A DNA stretch of 64,000 nt from Reticulitermes lucifugus (GCA_026260175.1 JAKCWW010000117.1:88200-152199); one strand, 5' to 3'. Shown: positions 46,715-58,819, numbered from the stretch's first letter. Program-made: numbers and translations. The notes: generated by a model from the letters alone, not told the origin.

Positions 46715-46919
46715 CTCGTAGCAATCCAAGGTTTTTGCTCGGCCACAAGGGACTATTGCCCTCCTGGTCCTTCAGGGTCACCAGGACCACCTGGCTCTCC
46801 CGGAATGCGTGGTAGTGAAGGAGTCAAAGGAGATCGAGGCGACAGAGGATTTCCTGGTGAATCGGGAATACGTGGTCCTCCTGGAATGCATGGAGAACCA
46901 GGCCCCAAAGGAGAGACAG
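46715..46919 (+). CDS. Collagen-domain protein, internal exon (205 bp)
   Basis: This exon encodes about 68 residues: [17 protein letters not shown], with two cysteines, then 17 uninterrupted Gly-X-Y triplets from [10 protein letters not shown] to GPKGET. Such triplets form a collagen triple helix. The charged KGDRGDRG run is typical of chain-registration or binding sites. The 3' splice site TTGCAG ends at 46714; a stop in the same frame at 46697-46699 shows the frame cannot continue upstream. The 5' splice site is ACAG|GTTGGT at 46920, leaving a phase-1 end. The Cys-X-Cys-Pro-Pro start of a short collagen run suggests a membrane-anchored or secreted short collagen such as the gliomedin/colmedin (olfactomedin) group. 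That is inference only; no olfactomedin domain is visible here. Confidence 0.9.
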
Positions 46920-49900
46920 GTTGGTATGCACAGTGAACAGCACCACTGGTAATACACGATTGTCACATCTTTACGTGATAGAGGTGTGTCATACACATCT
47001 TTACGAAATCGAAGTGTTTCCAGGTTAAAGCTAAATCTGCCGTAAACACCTTTATATATTTATCATAAATTTCTCTCTTCTTGTTTGTATTTGTGCTTGT
47101 GATCAAAGAATGGTACCAAAAAATTTGGATTCTTCATATTGGTATTTTATAGAATATTTGGGCAATTTAAGGCATGAATGACTTCAAACTTTACCTGTAA
47201 CTTCCACTCTATAATTCGCTTTAGTTTTTCCACTCTGTTAGGCCTATAACTGATGATCTTACGCCAGGTGGCAGTTAAACCCGAAAACAATCTGCCATTA
47301 TGAAGTAGCCAAGAGGTATCTTTGTTTCATTGGACGCTGCATCGTCTTACTTTTCACATCAGATCTAAACTGTATGAATTATGACAGAGTCAAACAATAC
47401 CATTGCTTCGGTTAGTATTGCTATTTGTTTGTCGACAATATCTGTCAGACGGTCTCTTAAACAATTATGGCTTGAGAATTCAGTAAAATTTTGTTGTTAT
47501 AAAGCAGCAAATGGGTAATTATGCTTCGGTCGGTATTGCAGCGCCGTATTTTGCCGCTAATATCTACCAAGCTCTCTCTTGAAAACCTTTAAAATTTGTG
47601 GCTTGAATGTTCAGTGAACCTCTGAATTCATACTGAAACTTTAGGGCTGTAATATATACGAACGACTCAATTGAAGGACTATCTGTGAAACTCAGAGCTG
47701 GAGAAAGAAATTGCCAACATTTCCCTTTTAGATTCCAAAGGGCTTTTTACTATACATATTATTATTTGTGGGCGTGAATTTTGTGTATTCAAATTTTACT
47801 GTTTTGTAGATCTGTAATTATATACAAGTATGAAGATTACTGTCTTGTGAGAAGTGACCATGTAGTTAGATAGATGGTACCAAAGTTTCGGAAAAACCTG
47901 TTGCTTCCCTCTTCAGGGTATGCAATCAGCAAGCTACCTGCGCAACGTTGCTACGTATCTACCAAAGTACACGACGTCACTTTCAATAAGACACTAATTT
48001 TCACGAATAATTTAGAATGGCTAACTTGAAATTACGGCTCTAATTGAACCACATACCTGTCAAAATATGAAAGAATCACAAGCTTTACCAAGCACAGTAA
48101 CAAAAACCTGGCTGTGAACAGAACTGACAAGCGGAAAATTAAGTCCTCTGAAATGAGAATTTTATAACTAACAGCACGGTCCAAGTGATAAACGAAAATA
48201 TTCAAGCAACTTCAGATTTTTAATATGAATGAGAGAATATGCGGTCAAAAAAAGGGAATCGTAAGATATTACGACACCTATGTTTCTTCAGATATACGGT
48301 GTAAGATATACGCCGAGGATAAGGGAAAATGTACATTAAAGATTATACTACTTTTCTTCCGTTTCTGAAAGTAAATCATTTCTAGTGCATAATGCGACTA
48401 CAATAGATTACGTAGGTATTAGTATAGGGTCTATACTATATACTCAAAACGTTGAAACGTGTCCACGTTTGTCAAAGTTATTTTCTACAAAATTCGTAGG
48501 CATGGACAGCTACCTCCATCAAAATGACAAGATCAATACTTTCAATAGTTCATCAATTAAAAACACGAATTCAAAAGCTAATATACATTCCCTCCTTCCT
48601 CTTCTTGTTTTAGATTCAGGAAATATATTACATCAACTCAACCTACATATGTTCTGAAGATATAGCTTTAGACCTACACTAAATTTATGGACCCCGTATG
48701 AGTTGACACTGTTCTTGCTCCGATTGCGGAAGTTTGCATAACCGCCATATTTGTACTTTTTTATGGTACTAACTTAGACAGAAGTGAGATGATCTGTGGT
48801 AATATGTTGTTTTCATTCAGTTTCATAAAAACTTGTCAGTGGGTTCAAAACCTGTTAGCGAAGGACACAAATGAAAGGACAAGCACACAGACTTGATACC
48901 AATAACGTGTATTTGCTTGGATTGATGTAGTTACACCTGACGATGGACACAGATGTTTCCTTCGAAAAACTGATAATATTATATTACTTTTGCTATAAGT
49001 GATTCTCACAGCTTCAAGTATTCTGGTGAAGACGTGAATATTTGTAATGTTATTTGTAATTGTGGGGTCTACCCATGTGTACGGTGCTTCAATCCACTCG
49101 ATTTATTTTCTCCACTTTTACGATTTCCTGAATATTTATAGACATTTGGTAGGACTATTTGGGCGAGGTTCCTACACAATGTCCAGAGTATTTTCAAAAT
49201 AGCGATTCCAGGTTCGAGAGGCGGAAACGGCACACGCTTTGAATAGTGCGCCCCTATGTTCGGCAGTGTTCCTTAGGCATGACTAAATAAGGGCAACGGG
49301 CTAAATGTCACTACCGCTAAGACATAAAATGGAAAACAAGCTGTTGCTAGGCTACGACATGCCGTAACATGAAACAGCACGGAAATGCAGGTTGCCCAGG
49401 AGGAAGCTGGGAATAGAGTTTTTTTTAAGTAGCCCTTGGCACGTATCATACACTTTAAGGCATGAAATTATATTTATCTTAGCCTGACACCATTCACATA
49501 AAACGTACAAACCACATTCGTTCATAACCGACGTCTAAGAGGTTACCATGCTGGCAAAGCACTTAATGTACAGGTTTCAAATTTCACACCCAAAACTGTA
49601 TGTGGTAGCTCAGATATCCGTGATTTTCTCAGATATTCCATTCAAGATCTCATTCTTCTGTATTTGATTGTATACAAAGCCAAATAAATAGACATCATGA
49701 GTATACGTTTTCCTGTACCATAATTTTCATATGAGGTTATAAGATACCAGATGTTGCTGAAGGAAATTCCATTGATGTCTCAACAGAATATACAGTTCTT
49801 GCATGCGTCATGTAAGAAATTAATCTCTCAAAAAATCTTATGGAAAATGGCAACGTGATATCTAAAGAATGACACGAGAATACTATATTTCGGTGGATAT

Positions 49901-50204
49901 CAAGGAATTGGTTTTAGAAATATACAAAATTCTGTTTTGTTTTGGGCGTTTATATGGGCGGTGTTGGCTTCTGCTTTCGGACAGCATATTGTTTGTGTTA
50001 GTTAGCTACTTAGTTACTGAGGTATGTAGTAAGTAAGTAAGTAACTCATTCAGTCAGTCAGATTCTTAGTGAATGGTCGCTTTCGTTCAGGTTTCCAACC
50101 TCAGTTCTCTATAGGTCTGCCTATAATACTAAGTACGAATACGAAAATTTATACATGGGTAGTTCACTTGGGGAATCTTACCCTTGTGATGAAATATAAA
50201 ATTT

Positions 50205-50451
50205 GTCCCTGTCTACGCTATGAAGGCATATAAGAGGAGCAGAGTCCCCACGCAATCTTAACCTCAGCAATAGTGGGAGGCAAGTGGTCCATTTTACACC
50301 CCGGAAGCTTTATCTTCGATAAATAACCTCGACGCCTATTTAAAATGAGGCTGAGTGGGCCCCAGATCCGGTATGGACGGTTTCTGGTATTCGAAACCCG
50401 GGCCGTCCAGCTCGTGATGGTCGCTATACCGACTAAGCTACCCCAGCTTCC
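50205..50451 (-). mobile_element. SINE family B, nearly complete, minus strand
   Basis: The minus-strand head GGAAGCTGGGGTAGCTTAGT contains a clean box A TAGCTTAGTCGG; box B is GGGTTTCGAATAC. The body on the plus strand reads AGTGGGAGGCAAGTGGTCC and GAGTGGGCCCCAGATCCGGT. Located in the collagen intron, antisense to the gene. Confidence 0.82.
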
Positions 50452-50716
50452 ACAAATAAATAGGTAAATTGTTGAATATGTAATATTAAGCAGTGAATGT
50501 ATATAATGTCTGCAGAGAAATCTTAAACGTAAATCGACAAGACAAGGAAACAAATTAATGTAAAATGGAATTCGTTGAACTACAGTTCACTCTATTAGTA
50601 GTTGGAAACGTTACAATTCTAAGAGCCCTGTAAAAGTATATTACCTCCAATGTTACGTCTTATATATACCCTCATAGTGTGCACAGGGCCAACTTTATCT
50701 CCACCTTACCACAACT

Positions 50717-50743
50717 TAAATAAATAAATAAATAAATAAATAT
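50717..50743. repeat. (AAAT)n microsatellite
   Basis: Six to seven TAAA units in the collagen intron, not joined to a recognised SINE. Confidence 0.9.
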
Positions 50744-50875
50744 AATAAACAAGTGTGTCGTCAACAGATGGGGGATATATAACAAAAATTTCACAATTTT
50801 AAAGAGGGTTTTCACGGTCCTGCAAAATACCGGAATCGTAGGCCTACCTATAAATATGCAAAAATCGCTTTCTGT

Positions 50876-51160
50876 GGCCCTGGTACTAGAGGCGCTGGTC
50901 GTGTGTGCTGAAGGCCTTGGGTTCGATATCTATTGTGGATATTTCCGCCTGCCTTCCCAAGAACCCTTAGGACTCTACCGTGGCTCGTATCGCACGTCAT
51001 GCTGCAGTTTCACCCCACTGAATAGCTAATCTTCCTTATCATACCATCATTGGAGCAAAATTGAAATCACTTCCAATGAGTGGCTCCACCTACACTCTAC
51101 CATAGATCCTAGTCGGAAGGTCAGGGGCCAGGTTGATCTTCTCAATACATGTAAAGTGTT
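50876..51160 (+). mobile_element. tRNA-derived SINE of a further family, + strand
   Basis: The head is GTGGCCCTGGTACTAGAGG (box A-like) with CTTGGGTTCGATATC (box B). The body includes CACCCCACTGAATAGCTAAT and CCAATGAGTGGCTCCACCTA. No second copy in the window confirms its ends. Confidence 0.5.
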
Positions 51161-51231
51161 CCGATAACCGAACGATATACAGGCAGTGCACAAAACAATT
51201 ATACAAATCCATTCCTTAACAAGTTTGGTCT

Positions 51232-51543
51232 TTTTATAATAAAGGTAAAGGTAAAGTTCTCCCTATAACAGACCACGAAGGCCCAGAGGAGGAGTAGATG
51301 TATAGCTCTACTCTTTCTTTAACCCTGGCACTAGATGAGGGTGGGTGGTCAACNNNNNNNNNNNNNNNNNNNNNNNNNNNNNNNNNNNNNNNNNNNNNNN
51401 NNNNNNNNNNNNNNNNNNNNNNNNNNNNNNNNNNNNNNNNNNNNNNNNNNNNNCTCGCCCCCACCGGGATTCGATCCCCGAACCGTCCAGCCCGTAGCGA
51501 GTCGCTATACCGACTAAGCTATCCCGGCCCTTTTGTAATAAAG
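51232..51543 (-). mobile_element. SINE family B with probable target duplication, interrupted by a gap
   Basis: The plus strand begins AAGGTAAAGGTAAAGTTCTC and ends with the head, on the minus strand GGGCCGGGATAGCTTAGTCG, with canonical box A TAGCTTAGTCGG and box B GGGGATCGAATCCCGG. TTTTATAATAAAG (51232-51244) and TTTTGTAATAAAG (51531-51543) flank it, a 13-bp target duplication with one mismatch. This is the best-preserved B copy here. About 86 bases are expected in the gap from the 16.9-kb copy. Confidence 0.9.
51354..51453. other. Assembly gap, 100 N
   Basis: Exactly 100 Ns inside the SINE B copy, probably a placeholder length. Confidence 1.
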
Positions 51544-51764
51544 TCATTAATGAAATAATTTGTATGATTATTTCACAGACATCATGTACTGTAGCGCATC
51601 CAAAATTTCCCGGACTGAGTTGATAAAGAAGTATATGCTAACTTTGTTATCAGTCACTACTCTCCCCTTTAAATGTCCCTTTCTGAGTTTATGTAACGGG
51701 TCCGTTTTTTTCTGCAACGGTTGGAGGCATCACAGGAACTGATTTGGAATCGTATGTAGGCCGG

Positions 51765-52277
51765 TCAGCCATTGTTCCTGAATTTCAGGGAAATCCAGAT
51801 AACGACGTCGTTATTATTGAAAATCAAGACGAAATCACAAGGAAGTTGGGGACCACAGCCACGCTTTAGCGGCCAAAAATTGCCGCTGATTCTGCTCGTC
51901 TGTGAGAAACCGGGCATAAACTTTGCGGGGATCCGCCGCGTATTCAAGTCCTTCTTCAGAAGTCGCTGGGATGTTCGATGTGAGAGGACTTAATCTGCCA
52001 ACGATCTTCGAAAATGTACTTCATTGGTCTTCGTTGATGATTTTGCGAACATTTCCCAAGTTTTCTTCTGTGCTACCTGTGGAGGGGCGACCTAAACGCT
52101 CACAATATTCAAACGGCACATAACCCACTTTTGAATTGAAAAAACCACTCAAAAGTCTATGTTCTCGCTTGACATTCTCACCAAGGCTATTTTTAATATT
52201 TCACTTTTTATGCACGCAGTTTTCCCGAGTTCAAAGGGAAAATTAAAGTCAATGTGTTGTTTCTTCAAGTCAGCCAT
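51765..52277 (-). pseudogene. Mariner transposase N-terminal half, minus strand
   Basis: It starts MADLKKQHIDFNFPFELGKT at 52277, the mariner N-terminus. It continues in other frames: ERLGRPSTGSTEENLGNVRK and IINEDQ (linker after the first helix-turn-helix), then LNTRRIPAKFMPG and TDEQNQRQF, the block just before the first catalytic Asp. The catalytic domain after this is missing. Several frameshifts and a stop after INEDQ are present. It belongs to the same broad family as the copy at 17.9 kb. It lies in the collagen intron, antisense. Confidence 0.85.
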
Positions 52278-53209
52278 TAGGAAACCGCTGATCGCCCGTC
52301 ACATGCACAAAATTAAACACCCAGTGGCAGGCACGCACCAAGAATTTTTCACTGGGGGACGCTGATCCTGAGGCTATATATAATTTATGTTTGATTTCAA
52401 AACATATTTTATAAAATTCATGTCAAATATAACTGCACGTTCCATGACTCGCTCACACAATACAAAACACAAGGTCTAATCTCCTCGTTTTTTAATTTTA
52501 TCTAAAACTTTCTAAATTTTATTTTATTTCTTAAAATTCAAATGTATTAGTCATCAGCCGACTTCAGTGGCTGATTTCGGCTGAAGGGTAAATCACGTAA
52601 AACGTATGATAACACAATGTCCACAAATCTGTTTTTTTATTTCAATTTGGGAGGGCTGAAGCCTGTCAGCCCCTCTTTGGGTGCGAACCGGCCCGGTGAG
52701 AAGAGGCGCAGCGAATTATGTCTATTATACTCATTAGACTCGCTCAGATGATAGCGACACTACTGTACCTAGAGGCACCAAGCGGTAATACTTACCTGCT
52801 TCGGTCCTAGTGGTGTGTTCAAGGAATATACAAAATATTATTTGGGATTCATCTAAGGAAAATAAGATGTGCGATACGTGTGGCAGGCAAGGGGTGGATG
52901 AGAAATACATAAACCCCTTAGTCAGGAAACCTAAGAAAAGCGATCACTTGGGAAACTAAACTCAGAAATTGCAATATATAATTAAAATTTATAGTGTGAG
53001 AATGCTAGCTGGCTTCGTCTGTTTCTGGATAAGATATAGTGGCGGTTTCTTGTGAAACTGATAATGATTAAAATGCCAGTATTTTGTTTAACAACATCCT
53101 CTCAAGAAGGACTCTACTCTACAAAGTTAGTTTTAGTCCTTAAGCGTTGTTTAAAAAAGCCAAGAAACATGAATAACTGTATAATGATTTACGATTCTCA
53201 ACCTTACAG

Positions 53210-53362
53210 CACCACCTGGGCTTGATGGCCGGGACGGTGTTCCTGGTGAACCTGGACTGGATGGGATTCCTGGCAGAAACGGGTTAGATGGTCTGCCTGG
53301 ACTGGACGGTTCGCCGGGTCTAAATGGTATCCCAGGGATCCCTGGTAGAAATGGCACTGATG
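53210..53362 (+). CDS. Collagen-domain protein, next recognised exon (153 bp)
   Basis: Phase 1 at both ends, 51 codons. With the last G of the exon at 46715-46919 it reads APP, then 16 Gly-X-Y triplets from [13 protein letters not shown] to GRNGTD, ending in the first base of a further Gly codon. The 3' splice site is CCTTACAG (ends 53209); the 5' splice site is GATG|GTGAGT at 53363, an excellent donor. The exon length being a multiple of 9 plus 0 keeps the triplet register, as usual in collagen genes. The only break is Ala in place of Gly at the exon junction. No later exon was found to the right. Confidence 0.9.
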
Positions 53363-55150
53363 GTGAGTTGCTTACAATGTGCATTATGAAAGTTTCTTAC
53401 TTACATGTAAACTTACACAGTACAATAAATAAGCAAATTATAGACAAATAATTTATTCAGGTTGAATTAATATGCAATGAAAATTATTAGTAAAAATAAA
53501 ATGCCTGCCGTTCATTACGATTTTTTTTATGTTTGATTTGGTACACTTGCCAACCGAAGTGAAACTTACAGTTTGTAACCAAATCGTTTTGAACTTTCAT
53601 GGTGAATGGTGGCAATGAAAACTTTGCTGTACAGAGTGGTAAGTGATTAACAAAATTTTTGCGAGTAATTTAAAAGCAGATTACGCAGTAGTTGCTACAG
53701 ACCGTAACCATGGAAGTGTACAGTTAGCAATTTATTCTGTAGAGTTGTTCCATTTAGTGTATACAAAGGACGAAGGAAAAACAACAGGAAGGAGGTAAAT
53801 TTTAATAAGAGCCGTACTTTCCTTTCTTCGGAGACAGTGAGTTTTAAACCAATGTGATTATTGATTATTACGTTATAACTCTTTAAAGCACATTGGGTAT
53901 ACATGACACAAACATCGCAAGGTAGGAAGTGGATGCTTTATTTATATTATTTCAATTAAATTTAGGTTTCAAACAAATAATACTAGGCATTTCTAGTAAC
54001 AGAGAAGAAATACACGTCATTTTTGCTGAAAAAGATTTCAGTTTTCAGTCTGTGTAGAAGAATTTTCCGTACCGCTCATTTGATAGTTGATGCAGGTGGA
54101 AATGCTCATTCAACCATGTTCTCAGTCGAATTTTGCCCAGTATCTCATCTTTTCTACTTCTCTATATAAACACGCACACATTTCCATTACTACCCCAGAT
54201 TTTAAGACTCTGAACTGGGTTATCCAGAATGCAGATGAAACCATTCAAGGCTGAGCTTAATGTAGTCCTTAATTCTATGGGTTTTGGTGAAATCCTGTTT
54301 TTATTATGTAGCCATACTTTATTTCACTACGCTTTCCCAACTGCTTAGGTTATAACCAATCATTTGTTTACTGTCAACACAACTTTATTGATATTAATAT
54401 TAGTCATATTAATAAGGCAACATATTTTAACCAATCACGAACATCTTCAGTCCATCCAATAAGATAAAAAGTGGAAATATTACAATTAGATTAAAATATA
54501 TGTAAAACAGAAGATCTCAATCTTACAATTTATGTTGTACATGTTGCTTCTTATTCTATTACTATTGACAGAGACTGTTAATAAAATGTGACATATTAGC
54601 TATAACGTTAACATTTTATACCAATATTATGGAGTTTTAAAATGACATTATATTCTTCCCTGGAGGATTCCTTCAGTACGTGGTGGTGTGTTTTATACAG
54701 GAAATGTCCATTGACATATATTATTTTTATTAATAGCGTTTTGAAGGTGAAATTTTACGTGGAATTTGTTTTTTAATGTATGTGTGCTTAATCTATTAAT
54801 CTACCAATTTATTTTTAATGGACCTTCCATTCCGAAAGAAATTCGGCATCACGGAAGCAGACTTCAATTCTGCGAGGTAAATATCTGGTTTCATTTCACT
54901 GATATTTTGCTGCTTTTTATCTCAGTTATCTTTGTCAGGTAACAAACTACCGAAACTAGGGTATCTAGTTGAGGAATGCAAATTGTGACCTGGAATGGTT
55001 TCGGCCTTGAAGAGGACCCCTAATGAGGAAGTGATCGTTTCTTACTTTATTCGACAACTTCTTCAACTGAAGAGAATATAGTGAGAAAGAGATATGATTG
55101 TGAACAATTATGGGCAAGGATATGAGGTGATGTTTGTTGCCCATTTGAGA
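53363..55150. other. Intron continuing downstream of the collagen exon
   Basis: Starts GTGAGT. AT-rich; no second Gly-X-Y run or other exon recognised up to the next SINE, so the gene's 3' part is not visible. Confidence 0.5.
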
Positions 55151-55445
55151 GGCGGGATAACCTAGTCAATATAGTGACTAGGCTAGGTGTGAATAACCCG
55201 GATTTCGAATCCCGGCAGGGGTAAGCAACTTGTTACTTCCCCAAAACGTCCAGGCCTGCTCTGTGGTCCGCCCAGCGCCCTATTCAACGGATATTGGCGG
55301 TTATTTCCGCGTGGGTAAAGCGGCCAGGACGTGAGGCTTACCACTCACCTCCACCTAATGCCGAAGTGAAGAGTGAGTGGCGTTATTTTTCTTCTCGCTC
55401 TCACCATATGCCCTCATGGCTTGTATGAGGAACAATTTAGGTTTA
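55151..55445 (+). mobile_element. SINE family B, nearly complete, + strand
   Basis: The head GGCGGGATAACCTAGTCAAT has box B GGATTTCGAATCCCGG. The body runs CGCCCTATTCAACGGATATT, ACCACTCACCTCCACCTAAT, CATATGCCCTCATGGCTTGT and ends ATTTAGGTTTAA. Confidence 0.82.
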
Positions 55446-57090
55446 ATTTTGTGACCCATTTGTACTTTCTCGATATTCGGTTGGACAGACTGAGTTACAG
55501 TACTGTAAACACAGTCTGGAGTGGGCAACCCGACATGGATTCCAACGGGCTGCCTTCCGAATGCAAATCTGATGCCTCAAAGTACATTCAAGCTGTTTGG
55601 TGCAATCAAAATAATGAAAATGGGGAAAATTATCCAATTTTTATTATGGAGCCATGTATGCAAAAATACTACATCGTGTGGTGCTCTATATAGTAATTCT
55701 GTACGATATATTCAGATGAAGCATGCAAAGTAGAGGAAATAAATGACATTTTAGACTCTCTTGAGCATAAATCACTAATTTGAATCATTCTGTGAGATCT
55801 CAACATATTCTCTTGTTTTATGAAGACGAATTTGTAGCAAGTGACCATGGATGATTATACAGATTTCCCATAAATTAACACTCAATTTAATTACAAACTC
55901 AGCACGACTGCAGTTACCATAAAACCAAGACAGTAAGTCAGATTCAAATATTATAGAACTCTTGCAAGTTAGCCTGATAGTCAGGCATAAATTAGAACGT
56001 TCTACCTCGTAGCGTAGTACAGTAGGCTATCGCAAAAACATTATTGATATCTAGAGTCTCTAAATCCAAATTCACCCTCACACATAGCCCTAAACTCTTT
56101 CGCCACAATAACCAAGGGTATACACTGAAGCCACCGTCTCCATGGAAACCACTTAGCTGTTGCTGTGGTGGTCAGTGTATACATTCATGCCGCTCCGTTT
56201 CTGGTAACAAACGTTTACTTTTAAGATCCTTTCGACAGAATAAACAAGTTTATATGCTCAAATGTTTGTCTTATCGGTCATTACACTGATGTAGGATTAT
56301 AAATATATTTATGGTAACAGTTTGATTCGGGTATTGGTTTCACTTCGAACAGCCAATTCCCACTGGCTCGGTACAAGAGCTAACTCCCTCTCTATCTGTG
56401 TCTATGATTATAATCAAATTCTTACTCTACATAGCCTATCAGCGTAGCATACCCTCATGCCAGTCACTTCAACATCCAGCTGAACCAACTGTCACTCTGA
56501 AGATGGAAGTAGAACATTCCTCCGAATGTCGAAATAAACTTATTATCGTAAGGGTATAACAACCCAGAAGACCATCGTTTGGACACCACCTGCAGTGAAC
56601 GCCTGAAAGCTCATACAAACTTTCGTGCAATTGCATCCAACAAGGAAACATTTAAAGTCCTGTCATGGTAACCAGAGAAGGCAATGCGTGTTAGGATAGA
56701 GCGACGAAATACTGTCATGGAAGTTTAGGAGATGCAAACTGCAGGCATGCATGTATTTGTATTTGAAAGTCGGAATGTTCTAGTATTGTGTCCATTCAGC
56801 TTCAAAACTTGAGTCAATAATACATCAGGTTTTTTCTACTCGCTTGGCATTGCTAAGTAACTTATTTAATTTGAAACAAACTCCTTTGCACCGTATATAG
56901 ACAATAGCTGCATAATTCAGATTTATCGCCCTTGAAGCATAAGAAGTTTCTATTTTATACAGCATTTGTACTCGTACTTCTGCTTAAAGTACATAGATCC
57001 TGAAATCAGTCAAATTTAGGCCAAAACAGTCGCTAACCTGAGCATATCGGTGCGTTTTCTCAGTCACTGCGGACAAACTATAACACATTA
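55446..57090. other. Unassigned stretch with a faint hammerhead-like remnant
   Basis: 56494-56545 reads CTCTGAAGATGGAAGTAGAA and then TTCCTCCGAATGTCGAAA: the core and a GGAA/TTCC stem are present but no stem I. Small frames around 55.4-56.3 kb have no domain. Confidence 0.4.
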
Positions 57091-57330
57091 AGTCTTCGCT
57101 CTTCTGGGATATTACGCAGCGTGGATTGGTAGTTAGTTACCGACGTTTCGGGACAACGTATTCGTTCTATTTCCAATTCTTCTTGGACTGCTTGCCTCTT
57201 GAATATGGGACCTATAGGTTGTCCCAAAACGTCGGGAACTAACTACCAATCTACGACGCATAACATCCCAGAAGAACGAAGATCTCATTTACACCGTGGC
57301 GGAAGCCTGAAATCACGTATAACAGATTAC
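57091..57330. mobile_element. Foldback element, family F, long copy
   Basis: Arms 57091-57158 and 57218-57284 are inverted repeats (TCTTCGCTCTTCTGGGATAT...GACGTTTCGGGACAAC against GTTGTCCCAAAACGTC...CATCCCAGAAGAACGAAGA). A 59-bp centre lies between them. The right flank GTGGCGGAAGCCTGAAATCA matches that of the 7.4-kb copy. Confidence 0.85.
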
Positions 57331-58566
57331 ATTAGAAGTGTTATAATCCCTTATTTCGCAGCCTTTCCAATTTGTCGCCCAAAATTTCCTGGTCAGTCTA
57401 CAGCAGTTAGGCGACCTGTAAAGGGACGTCAAGTATGCTAAGAAACAAACCTGACTATCAAGTGATGTGTAATGTTTTTAAATTAATTCTGCGATTTTTT
57501 GTCCGCATATTCACTGTAGTGTTTTTGTATACTAAAAATTGAATTTCTGCAAAACCAAATATCGGCTATCCTTGCAGTGTGATGAGAATGTCAGGATAGA
57601 AAATTAACTTATAAAAAGCAAAAATTAAATTTGTATTTCACATATTTACTCAATATTATGATATATTCCATTTATCGCTGATTACTGGCACTATATTAAT
57701 GTACATATTAAAATCAATCCTTTCGTGTCCTCTTTCATCCAGAATCGATAAAGGATTAAGGGTGTAATTAAACACGCCTTCCAAGACAGTTACCTCCAGT
57801 TCCTGAGCGGTACTATAATATAACAAATCATTGTAAACTGTGGACTGACGATTCTGATATTACCGATACTTGGTAGTAATTTTTTAAATTCATGCCTTCA
57901 AAATTTTCTCGTAACAAAAGGGAGACGGGAATTGTTTACATTACAAAACAAATCGTAATCTATGTGTACTATTATTGTGCTGTAAATGTTTATCTGGACA
58001 CCGAGAAGGAAAAATATTAGCTTTTAGATATACTCGGAAAACAATTTCTTCATATCCGTCTGTCTGTTCACAGATAGCACGTCCAAGGTACCTAGCAGAT
58101 TTTAGTAGAACTACACTAGATGTTCTCGAGAAATTTTGATATCTATTTAGTATGAGCCAATTTAAAACCACGCTACGGTTGTAAATAGACTTCCCCGTAT
58201 ACATCCTACAACCCAGCCGCTGGTAACTGGACACTAATTTAGGCTATTTGTTGCGGTTCCAGTTCCTAACCTCAAGCACACATATGGTTACCACCATTGC
58301 GGCAACGGAATGAGGAGGGGATAAAGGTGGTGTGGCTAGTTCCTAGTTAGGGTTAGTTGGGTCACTAAATCTTCTCAGGTATTTTGGATTTGCAATCGAC
58401 AGTGATCAATTTCAGTGAAGCACAAGGTGTAGAGACATTCATACAGAGGGTTTGTAAAGTAAACACACAATGTTAAATAGTTTTATCACCTAAAGGGAAT
58501 GCGATATCCAAATACATAACAGTTTTGTATTTGGATGCTGTAGATGCTTGTGGTTCTTTGATGAAT
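57331..58566. other. Unassigned stretch
   Basis: No exon or repeat recognised. Confidence 0.45.
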
Positions 58567-58567
58567 G

Positions 58568-58610
58568 CCCCCTGAGGATGGCAATTTGAGTTCCGAAAAG
58601 TATGTAGGGG
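58568..58610 (+). ncRNA. Hammerhead-like motif (copy 6)
   Basis: CCCC (58568-58571), core CTGAGGA (58572-58578), one T, stem II GG(C)AA with TTCC (58580-58584 and 58591-58594), GAAA (58595-58598), a short stem III region to T58605, A58606, then GGGG (58607-58610), which pairs with CCCC. The core and GAAA are intact; stem II carries a bulged C. The sequence is independent of the other copies, so the conserved parts are those the fold requires. Confidence 0.55.
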
Positions 58611-58819
58611 TTAGAAATACATTTTACTCTCTTAATAATCTTATGCATTAGTTGGTTTTAATTTAAACTCATGGTAAAATGGAAGGTACATACAACATAT
58701 AACTGAGATATTATCAATCCAAAATGAACAAAATTATCTCGAATGCGAAAATTCGTCATCGCAGTTCAGAATCAACAGGTTTAGTAACATTTTCCTTTGT
58801 GGTAAAGTAAATCTTCATG

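Larger units (their letters stand above)
46920..53209 (+). other. Intron of the collagen gene, 6,290 bp
   Basis: Bounded by GTTGGT and TTACAG, phase 1. It contains two SINE B copies, one tRNA-like SINE, a mariner fossil and three decayed hammerhead-like motifs: CTGATGA at 47250 with GAAA at 47283; a minus-strand copy at 47870-47925 with CTGAAGA and CCGAAAC; and CTGACGA near 48947. I see no further Gly-X-Y exon inside it. A small phase 1-1 exon would be hard to exclude. Confidence 0.7.

Noticed and set aside
46778-46996. Minus-strand ORF over the collagen exon (and likewise 53151-53384)
   Set aside because: Antisense shadow of Gly-X-Y codons on the plus strand.
50218-50553. 111-codon minus-strand ORF
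   Set aside because: Mostly SINE B sequence.
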